Below, piece by piece: positions 24,460-33,364 of a stretch of DNA of 42,525 nucleotides. Location: contig NZ_AEWG01000144.1 in the NCBI RefSeq assembly GCF_000190375.1, positions 1 through 42,525 on the forward strand. Direction: 5' to 3'. A program made the position numbers and the translations under genes. The stretch is from Rubrivivax benzoatilyticus JA2 = ATCC BAA-35 (GTDB lineage Bacteria; Pseudomonadota; Gammaproteobacteria; Burkholderiales; Burkholderiaceae_C). The notes under the pieces were generated by a model. That model saw only the letters and a program-made list of their open reading frames with translations, searched no databases and had not been told where the DNA came from. Each line of letters begins with the position of its first letter. The first letter of the stretch is position 1.

Positions 24460-27400
24460 ATGAAGACCGCATTCCAGATCGGCGCGTGCTCGTTCGCACT
24501 GGCCGCGTTGCTCACCGGGCCCGCCTCGTCGGCGACGAACATCGCCGACCTGCCGCTGAAGACCTCGGTGCTGGCCAAGCCCAACGTCATCTTCGCGATG
24601 GACGACTCGGGCTCGATGGACTGGGAGGTGCTGCTCGACACCAGCTCGGGCCTGTTCTGGTGGAACGGCAGCACCGGCTGGAACTCGAGCACCGGCAAGC
24701 CGGTGAGCACCAACAACTCCTACGTGCCGTACGCCTACCTGATGCCGGTCGGCACGGCCAGCGGCGGGCAGATCTACGGCACCAACAGCAGCTACGGCCA
24801 GGCCTTGCCGCCGACGCTGCAGTTCGCCTGGCTGCGCTCCAAGCACTTCAACCCGATCTACTACGACAGCAACACGACCTACAAGCCCTGGGCGCCGGCC
24901 TACGTCTCGGGGGCGACGAAGAGCTTCTCGAACGCCAGCGCGTCGGCGGCGCTGTCGCATCCGCTGTACTCGACGGGACCGAAGCTGGCGCTGAACACGC
25001 AGTGGGACAGCGGCAACTCGAAGTTCAGCAACAACGGCTACATGTTCTACATGCAGGCCGGCATGAAGGTCCCGGTGGGCGCGTACGTCCCGGCCGAGCG
25101 AAGCAACCGCGACGTCTGCAGCGGCTCGACCTGGCGCACGCTGACCGCCGAGCTGACGGTGCCGTCGGGGTCGACCTGCTGGGCGGCGATCCCGTACTAC
25201 CCGGCGACCTTCTGGCACGCGGAGGACTGCACCGTCGACGGCACGAGTTGCATCACCGGTCCCGACGGCACGACCAAGCTGAAGCGGTACGAGATCAAGA
25301 GCGGCAACACCTTCCCGTCCGGGCGGACCTATGACGCGGAGATGCAGAACTTCGCCAACTGGTTCAGCTACTACCGCAAGCGCAAGCTGATGCTCGGCGG
25401 CTCGATGGGCCAGGTGCTCGAGAACCTGACCGGGCTGCGGCTGGGCGTCGTGCCGTTCAACGCCAACAACACGGTGACGATGTACGACACCGACGGCACC
25501 TCGGCCAGCAGCAACGCGATGCGCGTGATGGGCCAGTTCTACGGCAACGCGATGTCGGCCGAGGGCACGCCGACGCACGCGACGGTGAAGTACATCGGCG
25601 GTGAGTACAACACCAACACCAGCATCATCCAGTACGCCTGCCAGCGCAACAACACCTTCGTCGTCACCGACGGCTTCTCGAACACGACCAGCATCTCGGT
25701 GCCGACCTACGACTCGAGCACCTACGGCGGCTCGGCGCCGTACACGACGATCCCCACCGGCTCGCTGGCCGACCTGGCGCTGTACCAGTACACCAAGCGG
25801 CTGCGCACCGACCTCACCGCCGGCCGCGTGCCGGCCAGCACCTCGACCGAGGCCAACGCCGACCGCAACCCCGACCTGCACATCAACACCTACGCGATCT
25901 CGCTGGGCGTGCGCGGCTCGCTGTGGCCGAACACCGAAGACCCCTTCGTGACCGCCCCGACCTGGACGACGCCGACGGCCGACAACCCGTCGATGATCGA
26001 CGACCAGTGGCACGCGACGATCAACGGCCGCGGCAAGATGTTCCTGGCGACGAGCCCGACCGAGACCGCCACCAGCATCAAGGCCATCCTGGACGACATC
26101 ATCAGCCAGGTCGGCGCGCAGAGCGCGGTCGCGGTCAGCACCGTCAACCTGACGCGCGGCGACGGTTTCGCCTACCTCGGCACCTACAACCCCTCGGGCT
26201 GGTCCGGCGACCTGACGGCCAACGCGATCGACCGTTCCACCGGCGACATCAGCGCCACGCCGACCTGGTCGGCCGCCACGCTGCTGGCGGCGCGCAACTA
26301 CACGACGCGCCAGATCGCGACCGACGGCGGCAGCGGCGGCGTCGCCTTCACCAGCACCAATGTCGGCAGCCTCGTCGACCCGGACAGCAGCTACGGCGAC
26401 GGCGCGGCGCTGTTCAACTACCTGCGCGGGGACCGCTCGCTCGAAGGCACGACCTACCGCCGGCGCACCAGCCTGATCGGCGCCGTGATCAACGCCGAGC
26501 CGGTGATCAGCAACCCCGACAGCGTCGCCTACCTGGCCTCCAGCGAAGGCATGCTGCACGCCATCGACATCGCCAGCGGCACCGACCGCGGCCAGGAGCT
26601 GTGGGCCTTCGTGCCGCATGCGGCGCTGTCGACGATCGGCGCGGCCTCGCAGCGCGGCTACAACTTCGGCACCCACCTGGACGGCACGCCGGTGATCGGC
26701 AAGACCGGCAGCGCGTCGAAGCTGCTCGTCGCCGGCATGGGCGCCGCCGGCCGCGCCTACTACGCGCTGGACGTCAGCACGCCGCGCACCAACACCGAGA
26801 GCAACGCCGCGAGCTGGGTGAAGTGGCGCTTCCCCGGCGCCAGCACCTCCAGCTACGCGAGCAAGGTCGGCCAGACACTGGGCAAGCCGGTGATCGTCAA
26901 GGTCGCCGACGACACCTACCGCGTGCTGGTGACCTCGGGCTACAACGCCACCGCCGACGGCTACGGCCGCCTGTTCGTGCTCGACCCTGCCGACGGCAGC
27001 GTGCTCAAGGAGTACGTCACGACCGCCGGGAGCGCGGACGCCGAGGCCGGCCTGGCCCACGTGTCGGGCTATCTCGAGCAGGACAACACCGTGCGCTACG
27101 TCTACAGCGGCGACCTGCTGGGCAACGTCTGGCGCTTCGACCTGTCGCTGGAGCCGAACGCCGACGGCGCGGTGCACAAGGTCGCCACGCTGCTGCGCTC
27201 GAACGGCGACGCGCAGCCGGTGACGGCAGCGCCCGAGCTCGCGCGCATCGGCACCCAGCGCGTGGTGCTCGTCGGCACCGGGCGCCTGCTGGACGTCGAC
27301 GACTTCGGCCGCCCCGCGGTCCAGACCTTCTACGCGATCGCCGACGGCGCGACGATCACCGCGCCGCGCAGCACGCTGGTCCAGCGCACCTACACGCGCG

Positions 27401-27804
27401 ACGGCACCAACGGCACCATCTCCGGCAACGACCTCGACTGGACCACCCAGCGCGGCTGGTACCTCGACCTGCCGGCCGGCGAGCAGGCCAACACCGAGCC
27501 GGCGATCGCCTACGGCGCGATCGCGTTCACGACCAACGTCATCGGCGCCACCGACTGCAGCGCCTCGTCGTGGATGTACGTGCTGGACTTCAAGACCGGC
27601 AAGGTCTACGAACACGCGGCCTTCGTCTCGACGCAGATCTCGTCGGTAGCGACGTCGTCGGGCGTGCGTGCGGTGCTCACCGACACCGGCGACATGCGCG
27701 GCCTGATCCAGACCGGTGATGGCCAGTCGCAGAACAAGCTGATCGGCTCCAACCCGCCGATCCCGGCGGCCAAGAACTCGTGGCGGGAGATCCGCCGCCA
27801 GTGA
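24460..27804 (+). CDS. pilY1: Type IV pilus tip adhesin/assembly factor PilY1
   Basis: 1114 residues. A signal peptide (1-25) is followed by a von Willebrand A-like region that starts KPNVIFAMDDSGSMDWE, with the MIDAS DxSxS at 48-52. The C-terminal half (from about residue 560) is the PilY1 beta-propeller: GDGFAYLGTYNPSGWSGDL, then repeated AYLASSEGMLHAID, LWAFVPHAALSTIG and YVYSGDLLGNVWRFD elements. PilY1 sits at the pilus tip, aids extension and adhesion, and acts in surface sensing. The loop at 829-837 reads N-x-T-x-D-xxx-R and looks degenerate compared with the calcium loop D-x-N-x-D-xxx-D of Pseudomonas PilY1. It is the last gene of the pilin operon. Confidence 0.93.
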   Translation: MKTAFQIGACSFALAALLTGPASSATNIADLPLKTSVLAKPNVIFAMDDSGSMDWEVLLDTSSGLFWWNGSTGWNSSTGKPVSTNNSYVPYAYLMPVGTASGGQIYGTNSSYGQALPPTLQFAWLRSKHFNPIYYDSNTTYKPWAPAYVSGATKSFSNASASAALSHPLYSTGPKLALNTQWDSGNSKFSNNGYMFYMQAGMKVPVGAYVPAERSNRDVCSGSTWRTLTAELTVPSGSTCWAAIPYYPATFWHAEDCTVDGTSCITGPDGTTKLKRYEIKSGNTFPSGRTYDAEMQNFANWFSYYRKRKLMLGGSMGQVLENLTGLRLGVVPFNANNTVTMYDTDGTSASSNAMRVMGQFYGNAMSAEGTPTHATVKYIGGEYNTNTSIIQYACQRNNTFVVTDGFSNTTSISVPTYDSSTYGGSAPYTTIPTGSLADLALYQYTKRLRTDLTAGRVPASTSTEANADRNPDLHINTYAISLGVRGSLWPNTEDPFVTAPTWTTPTADNPSMIDDQWHATINGRGKMFLATSPTETATSIKAILDDIISQVGAQSAVAVSTVNLTRGDGFAYLGTYNPSGWSGDLTANAIDRSTGDISATPTWSAATLLAARNYTTRQIATDGGSGGVAFTSTNVGSLVDPDSSYGDGAALFNYLRGDRSLEGTTYRRRTSLIGAVINAEPVISNPDSVAYLASSEGMLHAIDIASGTDRGQELWAFVPHAALSTIGAASQRGYNFGTHLDGTPVIGKTGSASKLLVAGMGAAGRAYYALDVSTPRTNTESNAASWVKWRFPGASTSSYASKVGQTLGKPVIVKVADDTYRVLVTSGYNATADGYGRLFVLDPADGSVLKEYVTTAGSADAEAGLAHVSGYLEQDNTVRYVYSGDLLGNVWRFDLSLEPNADGAVHKVATLLRSNGDAQPVTAAPELARIGTQRVVLVGTGRLLDVDDFGRPAVQTFYAIADGATITAPRSTLVQRTYTRDGTNGTISGNDLDWTTQRGWYLDLPAGEQANTEPAIAYGAIAFTTNVIGATDCSASSWMYVLDFKTGKVYEHAAFVSTQISSVATSSGVRAVLTDTGDMRGLIQTGDGQSQNKLIGSNPPIPAAKNSWREIRRQ

Positions 27805-27822
27805 GCCCGCCAGGGCCTGCGC

Positions 27823-28461
27823 TCAGGCGCTGACGTCGTCCCGGCCACCCTCGAGGTGGCCGGCGTCGTTCCAGCCCACCAGCGCCAGCGCGCCGTCGGC
27901 GTGCAGCAGCCGGTTGATGCTGGCATTGCCCAGCATCCAGGTGCGCGGCGCGTCCAGCGCGATGCGCGTGGCGGCGCGGTACAGGCAGTCGAGCACGCCG
28001 CCGTGTGCCACCAGGGCCACGGTCTGGCCCGGATGGCGGGCGGCGATCGCCAGCGCCGCCGCGACGGCCCGGCCGTAGAAATCGGCCAGGCGCTCGCCGC
28101 CTTCGGCGCCCCAGTCCGGGTCGCGCCGGCGCCAGCGCAGCGCATCCTCGGGCCAGCGCTGCTGGATCTCGGCGAAGGTGAGGCCCTCGAAGCGGCCGAA
28201 GCCGCGCTCGCGCAGGCCGGGCTCCGGGTGCACCGGCAGGCCGGTGGCGCGGCTGATCGCCGCCGCGGTGTCGGCCGCACGCGCCAGATCGCTGCTGTAG
28301 ATCGCCTGCAGGCCCTCGTCGAGCAGCGCCGCGGCAGCGCGGCCGGCCTGCCAGCGGCCGACACCGTTCAGGCCGATGTCGAGCTGGCCCTGGATGCGCT
28401 GGCCGACGTTCCAGTCGGTCTCGCCGTGGCGCAGCACGACGAGGCGGGTCGCCTCGTTCAT
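27823..28461 (-). CDS. Histidine phosphatase family protein (phosphoglycerate mutase-like)
   Basis: 212 residues. The catalytic RHGETDWN motif with H12 is near the start, followed by YSSDLARAADTA, LRERGFGRFEGLT and the second histidine in VAHGGVLDCLYR. This is the acid-phosphatase-like branch of the family; members include GpmB-like phosphatases and alpha-ribazole phosphatase CobC. Cobalamin genes lie 7 kb away, but nothing here singles out that substrate. It is convergent with pilY1 (18-base gap). Confidence 0.9.
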   Translation of the reverse strand: MNEATRLVVLRHGETDWNVGQRIQGQLDIGLNGVGRWQAGRAAAALLDEGLQAIYSSDLARAADTAAAISRATGLPVHPEPGLRERGFGRFEGLTFAEIQQRWPEDALRWRRRDPDWGAEGGERLADFYGRAVAAALAIAARHPGQTVALVAHGGVLDCLYRAATRIALDAPRTWMLGNASINRLLHADGALALVGWNDAGHLEGGRDDVSA

Positions 28462-28492
28462 GCGCCGGGCCCGGCGGCGGTGCCGCCCGCCG

Positions 28493-29122
28493 TCACGGCA
28501 GCAGGCGCCGGTTCAGCGTGTAGGTGCCCGAGAACGTGGCCTCGCCGCAGGTGTGGCCGGCCAGCGCGCGGCGCACCTGGGGGCCGGTGAAGTCGCCGTC
28601 GACCGGCAGGCGCTCGAGCGTCACGGCGTACAGCGTGAAGACGTAGTGGTGCACCAGCGAGTCGTTGAACGGGGGGAACGGGCCGTCGTAGCCGTAGTAG
28701 CGGCCGTCGAACCGGGCGTCGCCGGCGAACCAGCCGGTGTAGTCGTTGAGCCCCTGGCGCGCGCCGTTGGGCAGGCCGGGCCCGGGTTTGCCGCGGGCGG
28801 TGAAACCGCGGCTGTACTCGCCTTCGGCGATCACCGCCGGCCGCGGCGGCAGGTCGACGAGCACCCAGTGGAAGAAGTCCACACGATCGAGGTCGGCGGG
28901 GATCTCGCGGTCGGGCTGGTTGACGTCGTCGCCGCGGCTGGGCACGTCGAAGTCGTGGCAGATCAGCACCAGCGAACGCGCCTGCGCGGGCAGGTCGCTC
29001 CAGGCCAGGTGCGGGTTGAGGTTCTCGCCGAAGCCGACCTGGCCCGCCTCGTCCAGGCGTCCGGCGGCGTAACGCGCCGGAATGCGGTCACCGTTGGTCC
29101 AACTGTCGCTCCACAGTTTCAT
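28493..29122 (-). CDS. YbhB/YbcL family (PEBP, Raf kinase inhibitor-like) protein
   Basis: 209 residues from the ATG at 29122, preceded by a good GAGGAAA ribosome site. The phosphatidylethanolamine-binding-protein fold is recognised from NLNPHLAWSDLPAQARSLVLICHDFDVP, HWVLVDLPP, GYDGPFPPFNDSLVHHYVFTLYA (motifs given in part; residues about 35-60, 93-101 and 149-171). It also has the C-terminal GTYTLNR. The bacterial family has no firm biochemical role. It is longer than YbhB (158 residues) because of an insert around DVNQPDREIPADLDRVDF. There is no signal peptide. Confidence 0.87.
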   Translation of the reverse strand: MKLWSDSWTNGDRIPARYAAGRLDEAGQVGFGENLNPHLAWSDLPAQARSLVLICHDFDVPSRGDDVNQPDREIPADLDRVDFFHWVLVDLPPRPAVIAEGEYSRGFTARGKPGPGLPNGARQGLNDYTGWFAGDARFDGRYYGYDGPFPPFNDSLVHHYVFTLYAVTLERLPVDGDFTGPQVRRALAGHTCGEATFSGTYTLNRRLLP

Positions 29123-29167
29123 TGCTCTTTCCTCTTGGTTGCGGTGCACCGCACCACGCCAGCCGGT

Positions 29168-29485
29168 TCAGACGCCCCAGACGACCGGCTCGTCGGCCTC
29201 GTGCGCGCGCCGCAGCATCTGGATCATCGGCCAGACGCGGCTGCGCAGCGAGACCTGGCGCGCGATGCGCGCGGCCTCCAGCTCGTCGCCGGCGCCGGCT
29301 TCACGCCGGGCCTCGTCGTCCTCGGCGGCGGCGGCCTCGAGCGCGGCGATCGCGGCCGGCATTGCCGCCGGCTCGATGATGCCCTGGGCCGCCGGCTCGC
29401 GGCCGAGCAGGCGCAGCACGCGGTCACCGTGCGGCCCGAGCATGATCAGGTCGCCGGTGGCCTGGCTCTTGAACTTGTAGATCAT
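29168..29485 (-). CDS. DUF1840 family protein
   Basis: 105 residues from the ATG at 29485. The start MIYKFKSQATGDLIMLGPHGDRVLRLLG and the end VVWGV match the DUF1840 pattern seen in Betaproteobacteria. The middle is an Ala/Glu-rich helix (about 45-80). Function is unknown. The frame is open upstream to 29755 but runs antisense to the end of the EAL gene, so the shorter start is taken. It may be co-transcribed with the PEBP-like gene 45 bases downstream. Confidence 0.82.
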   Translation of the reverse strand: MIYKFKSQATGDLIMLGPHGDRVLRLLGREPAAQGIIEPAAMPAAIAALEAAAAEDDEARREAGAGDELEAARIARQVSLRSRVWPMIQMLRRAHEADEPVVWGV

Positions 29486-29567
29486 CCGACGCGGTACCGA
29501 GGCTGGCGGTTGAACGGAGGCACCGATTGTGCTCCGCGCCGGGCCGAACGGAGGGCCGGACGGCCGC

Positions 29568-31664
29568 TCAGCGCACGAGACGGATGTGGCGGCCGCCAGC
29601 CGTCGGCATCGGCCGCGGGCGCGGCGGCGGAAGGTGGCGATCGAAAGCCGTGGCGTCCATCGCCGGGGCGTAGAGAAAGCCCTGGAAGGCGTCGCAGCCG
29701 AGCTCGGCGAGGAAACGGCGCTGGGCCTCGTTCTCCACGCCCTCGGCGATGACACGCTTGCCCAGCGCCTGGGCCAGCTGCGTGATCGCCCGCACCAGGC
29801 CGACGTCGGTGTCGTCGTCGGGCAGGCCGGCGACGAAGCTGCGGTCGATCTTCAGCCGCCCGATCGGCACGCGCTTGAGCGAGCCCAGGCAGGAGTAGCC
29901 GGTGCCGAAGTCGTCCAGCGACAGCTGCACGCCCAGGCGCTCCAGCGCCTGCAGCCGCTCCAGCGCCTCGTCGGCCTTGTCGACGAGGATGGACTCGGTC
30001 AGCTCCAGCTCCAGCAGGTGCGCCGGCAGGCCGCTGACGGCCAGCACGTCGGCCACCTGCGAGACGAAGTCCGGCTGGCGGAACTGCAGCGCCGAGACGT
30101 TGATCGCCACCGTCAGCGAACGCCCGGCCTCGTGCCACAGCGCCGCCTGGCGCACCGCCTGCGACAGCACCCAGTTGCCCAGCGTGACGATGAAGCCGCT
30201 GTCCTCGGCCACCGGGATGAAGGCCGCCGGCGCGATCTCGCCCAGCTGCGGGTCGCGCCAGCGCAGCAGCGCCTCGGCGCCGCAGACGGCGCCGTCGCGG
30301 AAGCGGATCTGCGGCTGGTAGTGCAGGCGGAAGTGGCCTTCCTTCAACGCCTCGCGCATCGCGTGCACCAGGCGCACGTGCGAATGGGCCTCGCCGCCGG
30401 GCACCGGCTCGGCGAACCGGTAGCCGGCACGGCCGGCCGCCTTGGCGCTGCGCACCGCGGCCTCGGCCTGGCGCACCAGGTCGTCCAGCGCGTGGCCGTC
30501 CTGCGGGCACAGCGCGATGCCGATGCTGCAGGTCAGCGAGAACGGCGTGCCCTCGGCCTCGAAGGGCTGGCCGTTGACGATGTTGAGCACACGCAGCACC
30601 GCCTTCTGGGCGCTGGCGCGGTCGGCGTCCTGCAGCAGCACGGCGAAGTTGTCGCCGCCGATGCGCGCCAGCACGTCCTGCGAACGCAGCACCGCGCCGA
30701 TGCGCTCGCCGACCTCGCAGAGCACGCGGTTGGCCACCTGCTGGCCGAAGCTGTCGTTGACGCGGCGGAAATGGTCCAGGTCGACGACCAGCAGCGCGAA
30801 CGACTGCTGCTCGCGGCGCCAGCGCGCGGCCGCGTCGCTCACCTTCTCGGCCAGCAGCGCGCGGTTGGGCAGCCGGGTCAGCGCGTCGTGCGAGGACAGC
30901 GCCTCCGACAGCGCACGCACCTTGACCAGCTCGGTGAGGTCGGAGAACGAGTAGACACGCCCCTGCGGCCCGGCGCGGCCCCACAGCGGGCGCGTCACGC
31001 GCTGCACGGTCTGGCCCTCGACGAGCTCGAGCCGCTCGGTCGACGACAGCAGCGGTGCGGCCAGCAGCGCGGCCAGCCGGCGCTCGTAGCCGTCGGCGTC
31101 GAGCGCGCGGCGGCGCATCCAGTCGTGGATGCCGGCGCTGTCGCGCGCTTCCAGCATCTCGTCGGGCACGCCCCAGATCTGCGCGAAGCGGCGGTTGAAG
31201 GCACGCACGCGGCCGTCCAGGTCAGTGACCAGGATGCCGTCGCCAGTGGACTCCAGCGTGGCCTGCAGCTCGGCGACGACGGCTTCGCGTTCGTCTTCGG
31301 CGCGCTGCTCGCCGCTGCGGTCGCGCAGCGTGACCAGCGCGTGCGTCGGCACGCCGGCGGCACCGCCGGGCAGCGGCTGCACGTGGCGCTCGACGTGCAG
31401 CATGCCGCCGCCGGCCGTGCACAGCAGGCTGTCGGAGCGCAGCGACGCGAAGCGCCCGGTGGCGATGTCGGCCCAGTACGCGAGGTCTTCCGGCGTCGCC
31501 AGCCAGTGCGTCACGCGGCGGCCGACGAGTTCGCCGCGCCCGGCCTGCAGCAGCCGTCCGGCCTCGGGGTTGGCGGCGACGACGGTCTGCCCGGCGAGCT
31601 CGACGATGCAGCCGGCCAGCGGCAGGCTGTCGAGAAGCGGCGTCCAGGCAGCGATCAGGTTCAC
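29568..31664 (-). CDS. PAS-GGDEF-EAL protein with degenerate GGDEF, likely cyclic-di-GMP phosphodiesterase
   Basis: 698 residues, GTG start. Two PAS-like domains (about 8-115 and 130-250) precede a GGDEF domain whose signature is GGDNF (336-340). Loss of the glutamate predicts no cyclase activity, although GTP may still bind. The EAL domain looks complete: EAL 464-466, N522, E557 in ELTES, DDFGTGYS from 584, K605 in KIDRSF, and E641/E644. It should therefore hydrolyse cyclic-di-GMP. There are no membrane segments, so it is cytoplasmic. Its GTG overlaps the stop of the HD-GYP gene as GTGA, so the two proteins are made together. Confidence 0.92.
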   Translation of the reverse strand: MNLIAAWTPLLDSLPLAGCIVELAGQTVVAANPEAGRLLQAGRGELVGRRVTHWLATPEDLAYWADIATGRFASLRSDSLLCTAGGGMLHVERHVQPLPGGAAGVPTHALVTLRDRSGEQRAEDEREAVVAELQATLESTGDGILVTDLDGRVRAFNRRFAQIWGVPDEMLEARDSAGIHDWMRRRALDADGYERRLAALLAAPLLSSTERLELVEGQTVQRVTRPLWGRAGPQGRVYSFSDLTELVKVRALSEALSSHDALTRLPNRALLAEKVSDAAARWRREQQSFALLVVDLDHFRRVNDSFGQQVANRVLCEVGERIGAVLRSQDVLARIGGDNFAVLLQDADRASAQKAVLRVLNIVNGQPFEAEGTPFSLTCSIGIALCPQDGHALDDLVRQAEAAVRSAKAAGRAGYRFAEPVPGGEAHSHVRLVHAMREALKEGHFRLHYQPQIRFRDGAVCGAEALLRWRDPQLGEIAPAAFIPVAEDSGFIVTLGNWVLSQAVRQAALWHEAGRSLTVAINVSALQFRQPDFVSQVADVLAVSGLPAHLLELELTESILVDKADEALERLQALERLGVQLSLDDFGTGYSCLGSLKRVPIGRLKIDRSFVAGLPDDDTDVGLVRAITQLAQALGKRVIAEGVENEAQRRFLAELGCDAFQGFLYAPAMDATAFDRHLPPPRPRPMPTAGGRHIRLVR

Positions 31665-32941
31665 GCCCCGATCTCCGCGTCGAGCGCCTCGACCTCGGAG
31701 ACGGTCGGCGCGGGCTCGAAGAAGTAGGTCAGGCGGTGACGCGGCGCGAGGTACTCCAGCGCCTCGCGGGGCAGCTTGGCCGGGCTCAGGCTGCGGCGGA
31801 TGCCGATCTCGGGCTCGGTCTCCAGGTCCAGGAACAGCGCCTCGTCGCGGGCGATGCGCGCGTCGTGCACCAGCAGCCGCGGCCGCAGCGGGCGCGAGGA
31901 GTTGACGCTGACGACCATCGCGTAGCGCTCGTCGGTCAGCTGCACCACCGAGCCGGCCGGATACACGCCCATCATCTTGATGAAGGCGTTGAGGATCGCC
32001 GGGTCGTACTTGGTGCGCGACTGGGCGAACAGGATCGACAAGGCCTCGTGCGGCGTCAGCGCGCGCGCCAGCAGCGCCGGGTTGCACAGGTTGTCGTAGC
32101 GGTTGACCAGCGACACGATGCGCGCGCCGGTGGCCATGCGCTCGACGCTCAGGCGCATCGGGAAACCCGAGCCGTCGGCGTTCTCGTGGTGCTGGGCCAG
32201 CACCAGCAGCGCCGCCGGGGTCAGCGCCATGCGCCGGCCCTGGGCGACGCCGCGCGCGACGTGGTCGCGGTAGGCGTTGAGCTCGACGCTGGTGAAGCCG
32301 TCGTCGAGGTGGTGCAGGCGGTCGGGGATGTCGATCTTGCCGACGTCGTGCATCAGCGCGCCGACGCCCAGATCCAGCATCTCGTCGCGCTGCAGGCCGA
32401 AGCAGCGGCCGAGCAGCAGCGAGATCACCGCGACGTTGAGCGCATGCGCCGTCGCGCGGTCACCCGCGCCGGTGCTCAGCAGGCGGATGCACATCTCGCC
32501 GTCGATCAGCATCTTGTCGAGCAGCGCGCCGGTCAGCGACTCGGTCGCGGTGCGTGCCTGCTCCGGGCGCTGCGGCACCGCGTCCATCGCGTCGCGCCAG
32601 GCGCGGCCGGCCTCGAGGTACTGGCGCTCGCACTGCTGGGCGGCGGCGCGCTGCGCGGCCAGCGCCTCGCGGCGGCGGCGCGCCTCGCGCTGCTCGGGCG
32701 TCTCGAACGGCGCCTCGGCACGCTCCTCGGCGGCCACGGGGGCCGGCGCCTCCTCGCCCTCCAGCACGCTGCGCTCGGGCACCCAGCGCAGCCGCTGCAG
32801 GCCGAGCGAGCGGATCGTCGCGATCTGCTCGGGCGAGCTGATGCGGAAGCTCGACAGCGGGAACGGATGCGACATCCACCCCAGATCGAGGTGGACGTAC
32901 ATGCCGACCCGCAGGTCATGGACGGCGATCGTTTGCGACAT
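31661..32941 (-). CDS. HD-GYP domain phosphodiesterase with N-terminal DUF3391
   Basis: 426 residues from the ATG at 32941. The N-terminal DUF3391 (about 1-140: VHDLRVGMYVHLDLGWMSHPF) precedes the HD-GYP domain. H166, HD-VGK at H198/D199 and K202, and HHENADGSGFP (251-261) are present. The GYP signature is GFP here, a mild change. It should degrade cyclic-di-GMP. The frame is open to 33298, but the ATG at 32941 gives the family N-terminus. A sigma-28-like promoter lies 62 bases upstream, which would place the pair in the flagellar regulon. Confidence 0.92.
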   Translation of the reverse strand: MSQTIAVHDLRVGMYVHLDLGWMSHPFPLSSFRISSPEQIATIRSLGLQRLRWVPERSVLEGEEAPAPVAAEERAEAPFETPEQREARRRREALAAQRAAAQQCERQYLEAGRAWRDAMDAVPQRPEQARTATESLTGALLDKMLIDGEMCIRLLSTGAGDRATAHALNVAVISLLLGRCFGLQRDEMLDLGVGALMHDVGKIDIPDRLHHLDDGFTSVELNAYRDHVARGVAQGRRMALTPAALLVLAQHHENADGSGFPMRLSVERMATGARIVSLVNRYDNLCNPALLARALTPHEALSILFAQSRTKYDPAILNAFIKMMGVYPAGSVVQLTDERYAMVVSVNSSRPLRPRLLVHDARIARDEALFLDLETEPEIGIRRSLSPAKLPREALEYLAPRHRLTYFFEPAPTVSEVEALDAEIGA

Positions 32942-33002
32942 CGGTGGGTGACAAAGCCGGTTGCGCCGTGCCGTGGCGGGCACGACGGGCGGTATCGACA
33001 CC

Positions 33003-33030
33003 ATTTCGGCAGCCGCCAGCCGGACTTGAA
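33003..33030 (-). promoter_or_regulatory. Sigma-28 (FliA)-like promoter before the HD-GYP gene
   Basis: On the minus strand TTCAAGTC (33030 to 33023), 12 bases, GCCGAAAT (33010 to 33003). The distance from CAAG to GCCG is 14 bases, exactly that of the consensus TAAAGTTT-N11-GCCGATAA. The predicted leader is about 50 bases. Confidence 0.5.
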
Positions 33031-33181
33031 CGAAGAATGCCACGCTGCGTGACACGCTCACGGTCCCGGCGCTGCGCCCGGGAAGAGGCTCTGATTTATC
33101 ACAATCCGGCATGGCCTGAGCGAGGTCAAACTGGCCGCCAGACCATCGGAGCGGGCCGGCCAAAAGCGGGCCTGTGGAGCC

Positions 33182-33364
33182 ATGAGCGTTGTCGAGATCC
33201 TGAAAGCCCTGCTGCCCGACCTGGAATCGCAGCACGAACGCGACGAACACTACCTGGAGGCGGCCGAAGACGACGCCGACCTCGAGCGCCGCCTGCACGA
33301 GATCGAGGACCGCGGCCGCAACGTGCCGGCCCAGGCGATCACGCTGGGGCTGTACGAGCGCTGA
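33182..33364 (+). CDS. Small DUF3563-like protein
   Basis: 60 residues, acidic and helical. The pattern RDEHYLEAAEDDADLERRL followed by HEIEDRG resembles the DUF3563 family of short Burkholderiales proteins. Function is unknown. GGAG sits very close to the ATG. It is divergent from the HD-GYP gene, and its TGA abuts the rhomboid TGA as TGATCA. Confidence 0.65.
   Translation: MSVVEILKALLPDLESQHERDEHYLEAAEDDADLERRLHEIEDRGRNVPAQAITLGLYER

Noticed and set aside
23842..27615. A 1257-codon open frame on the minus strand
   Set aside because: It is antisense to pilX and pilY1, rich in Arg/Val/Gly/Ala without recognisable motifs, and is a by-product of high G+C codon use on the other strand.
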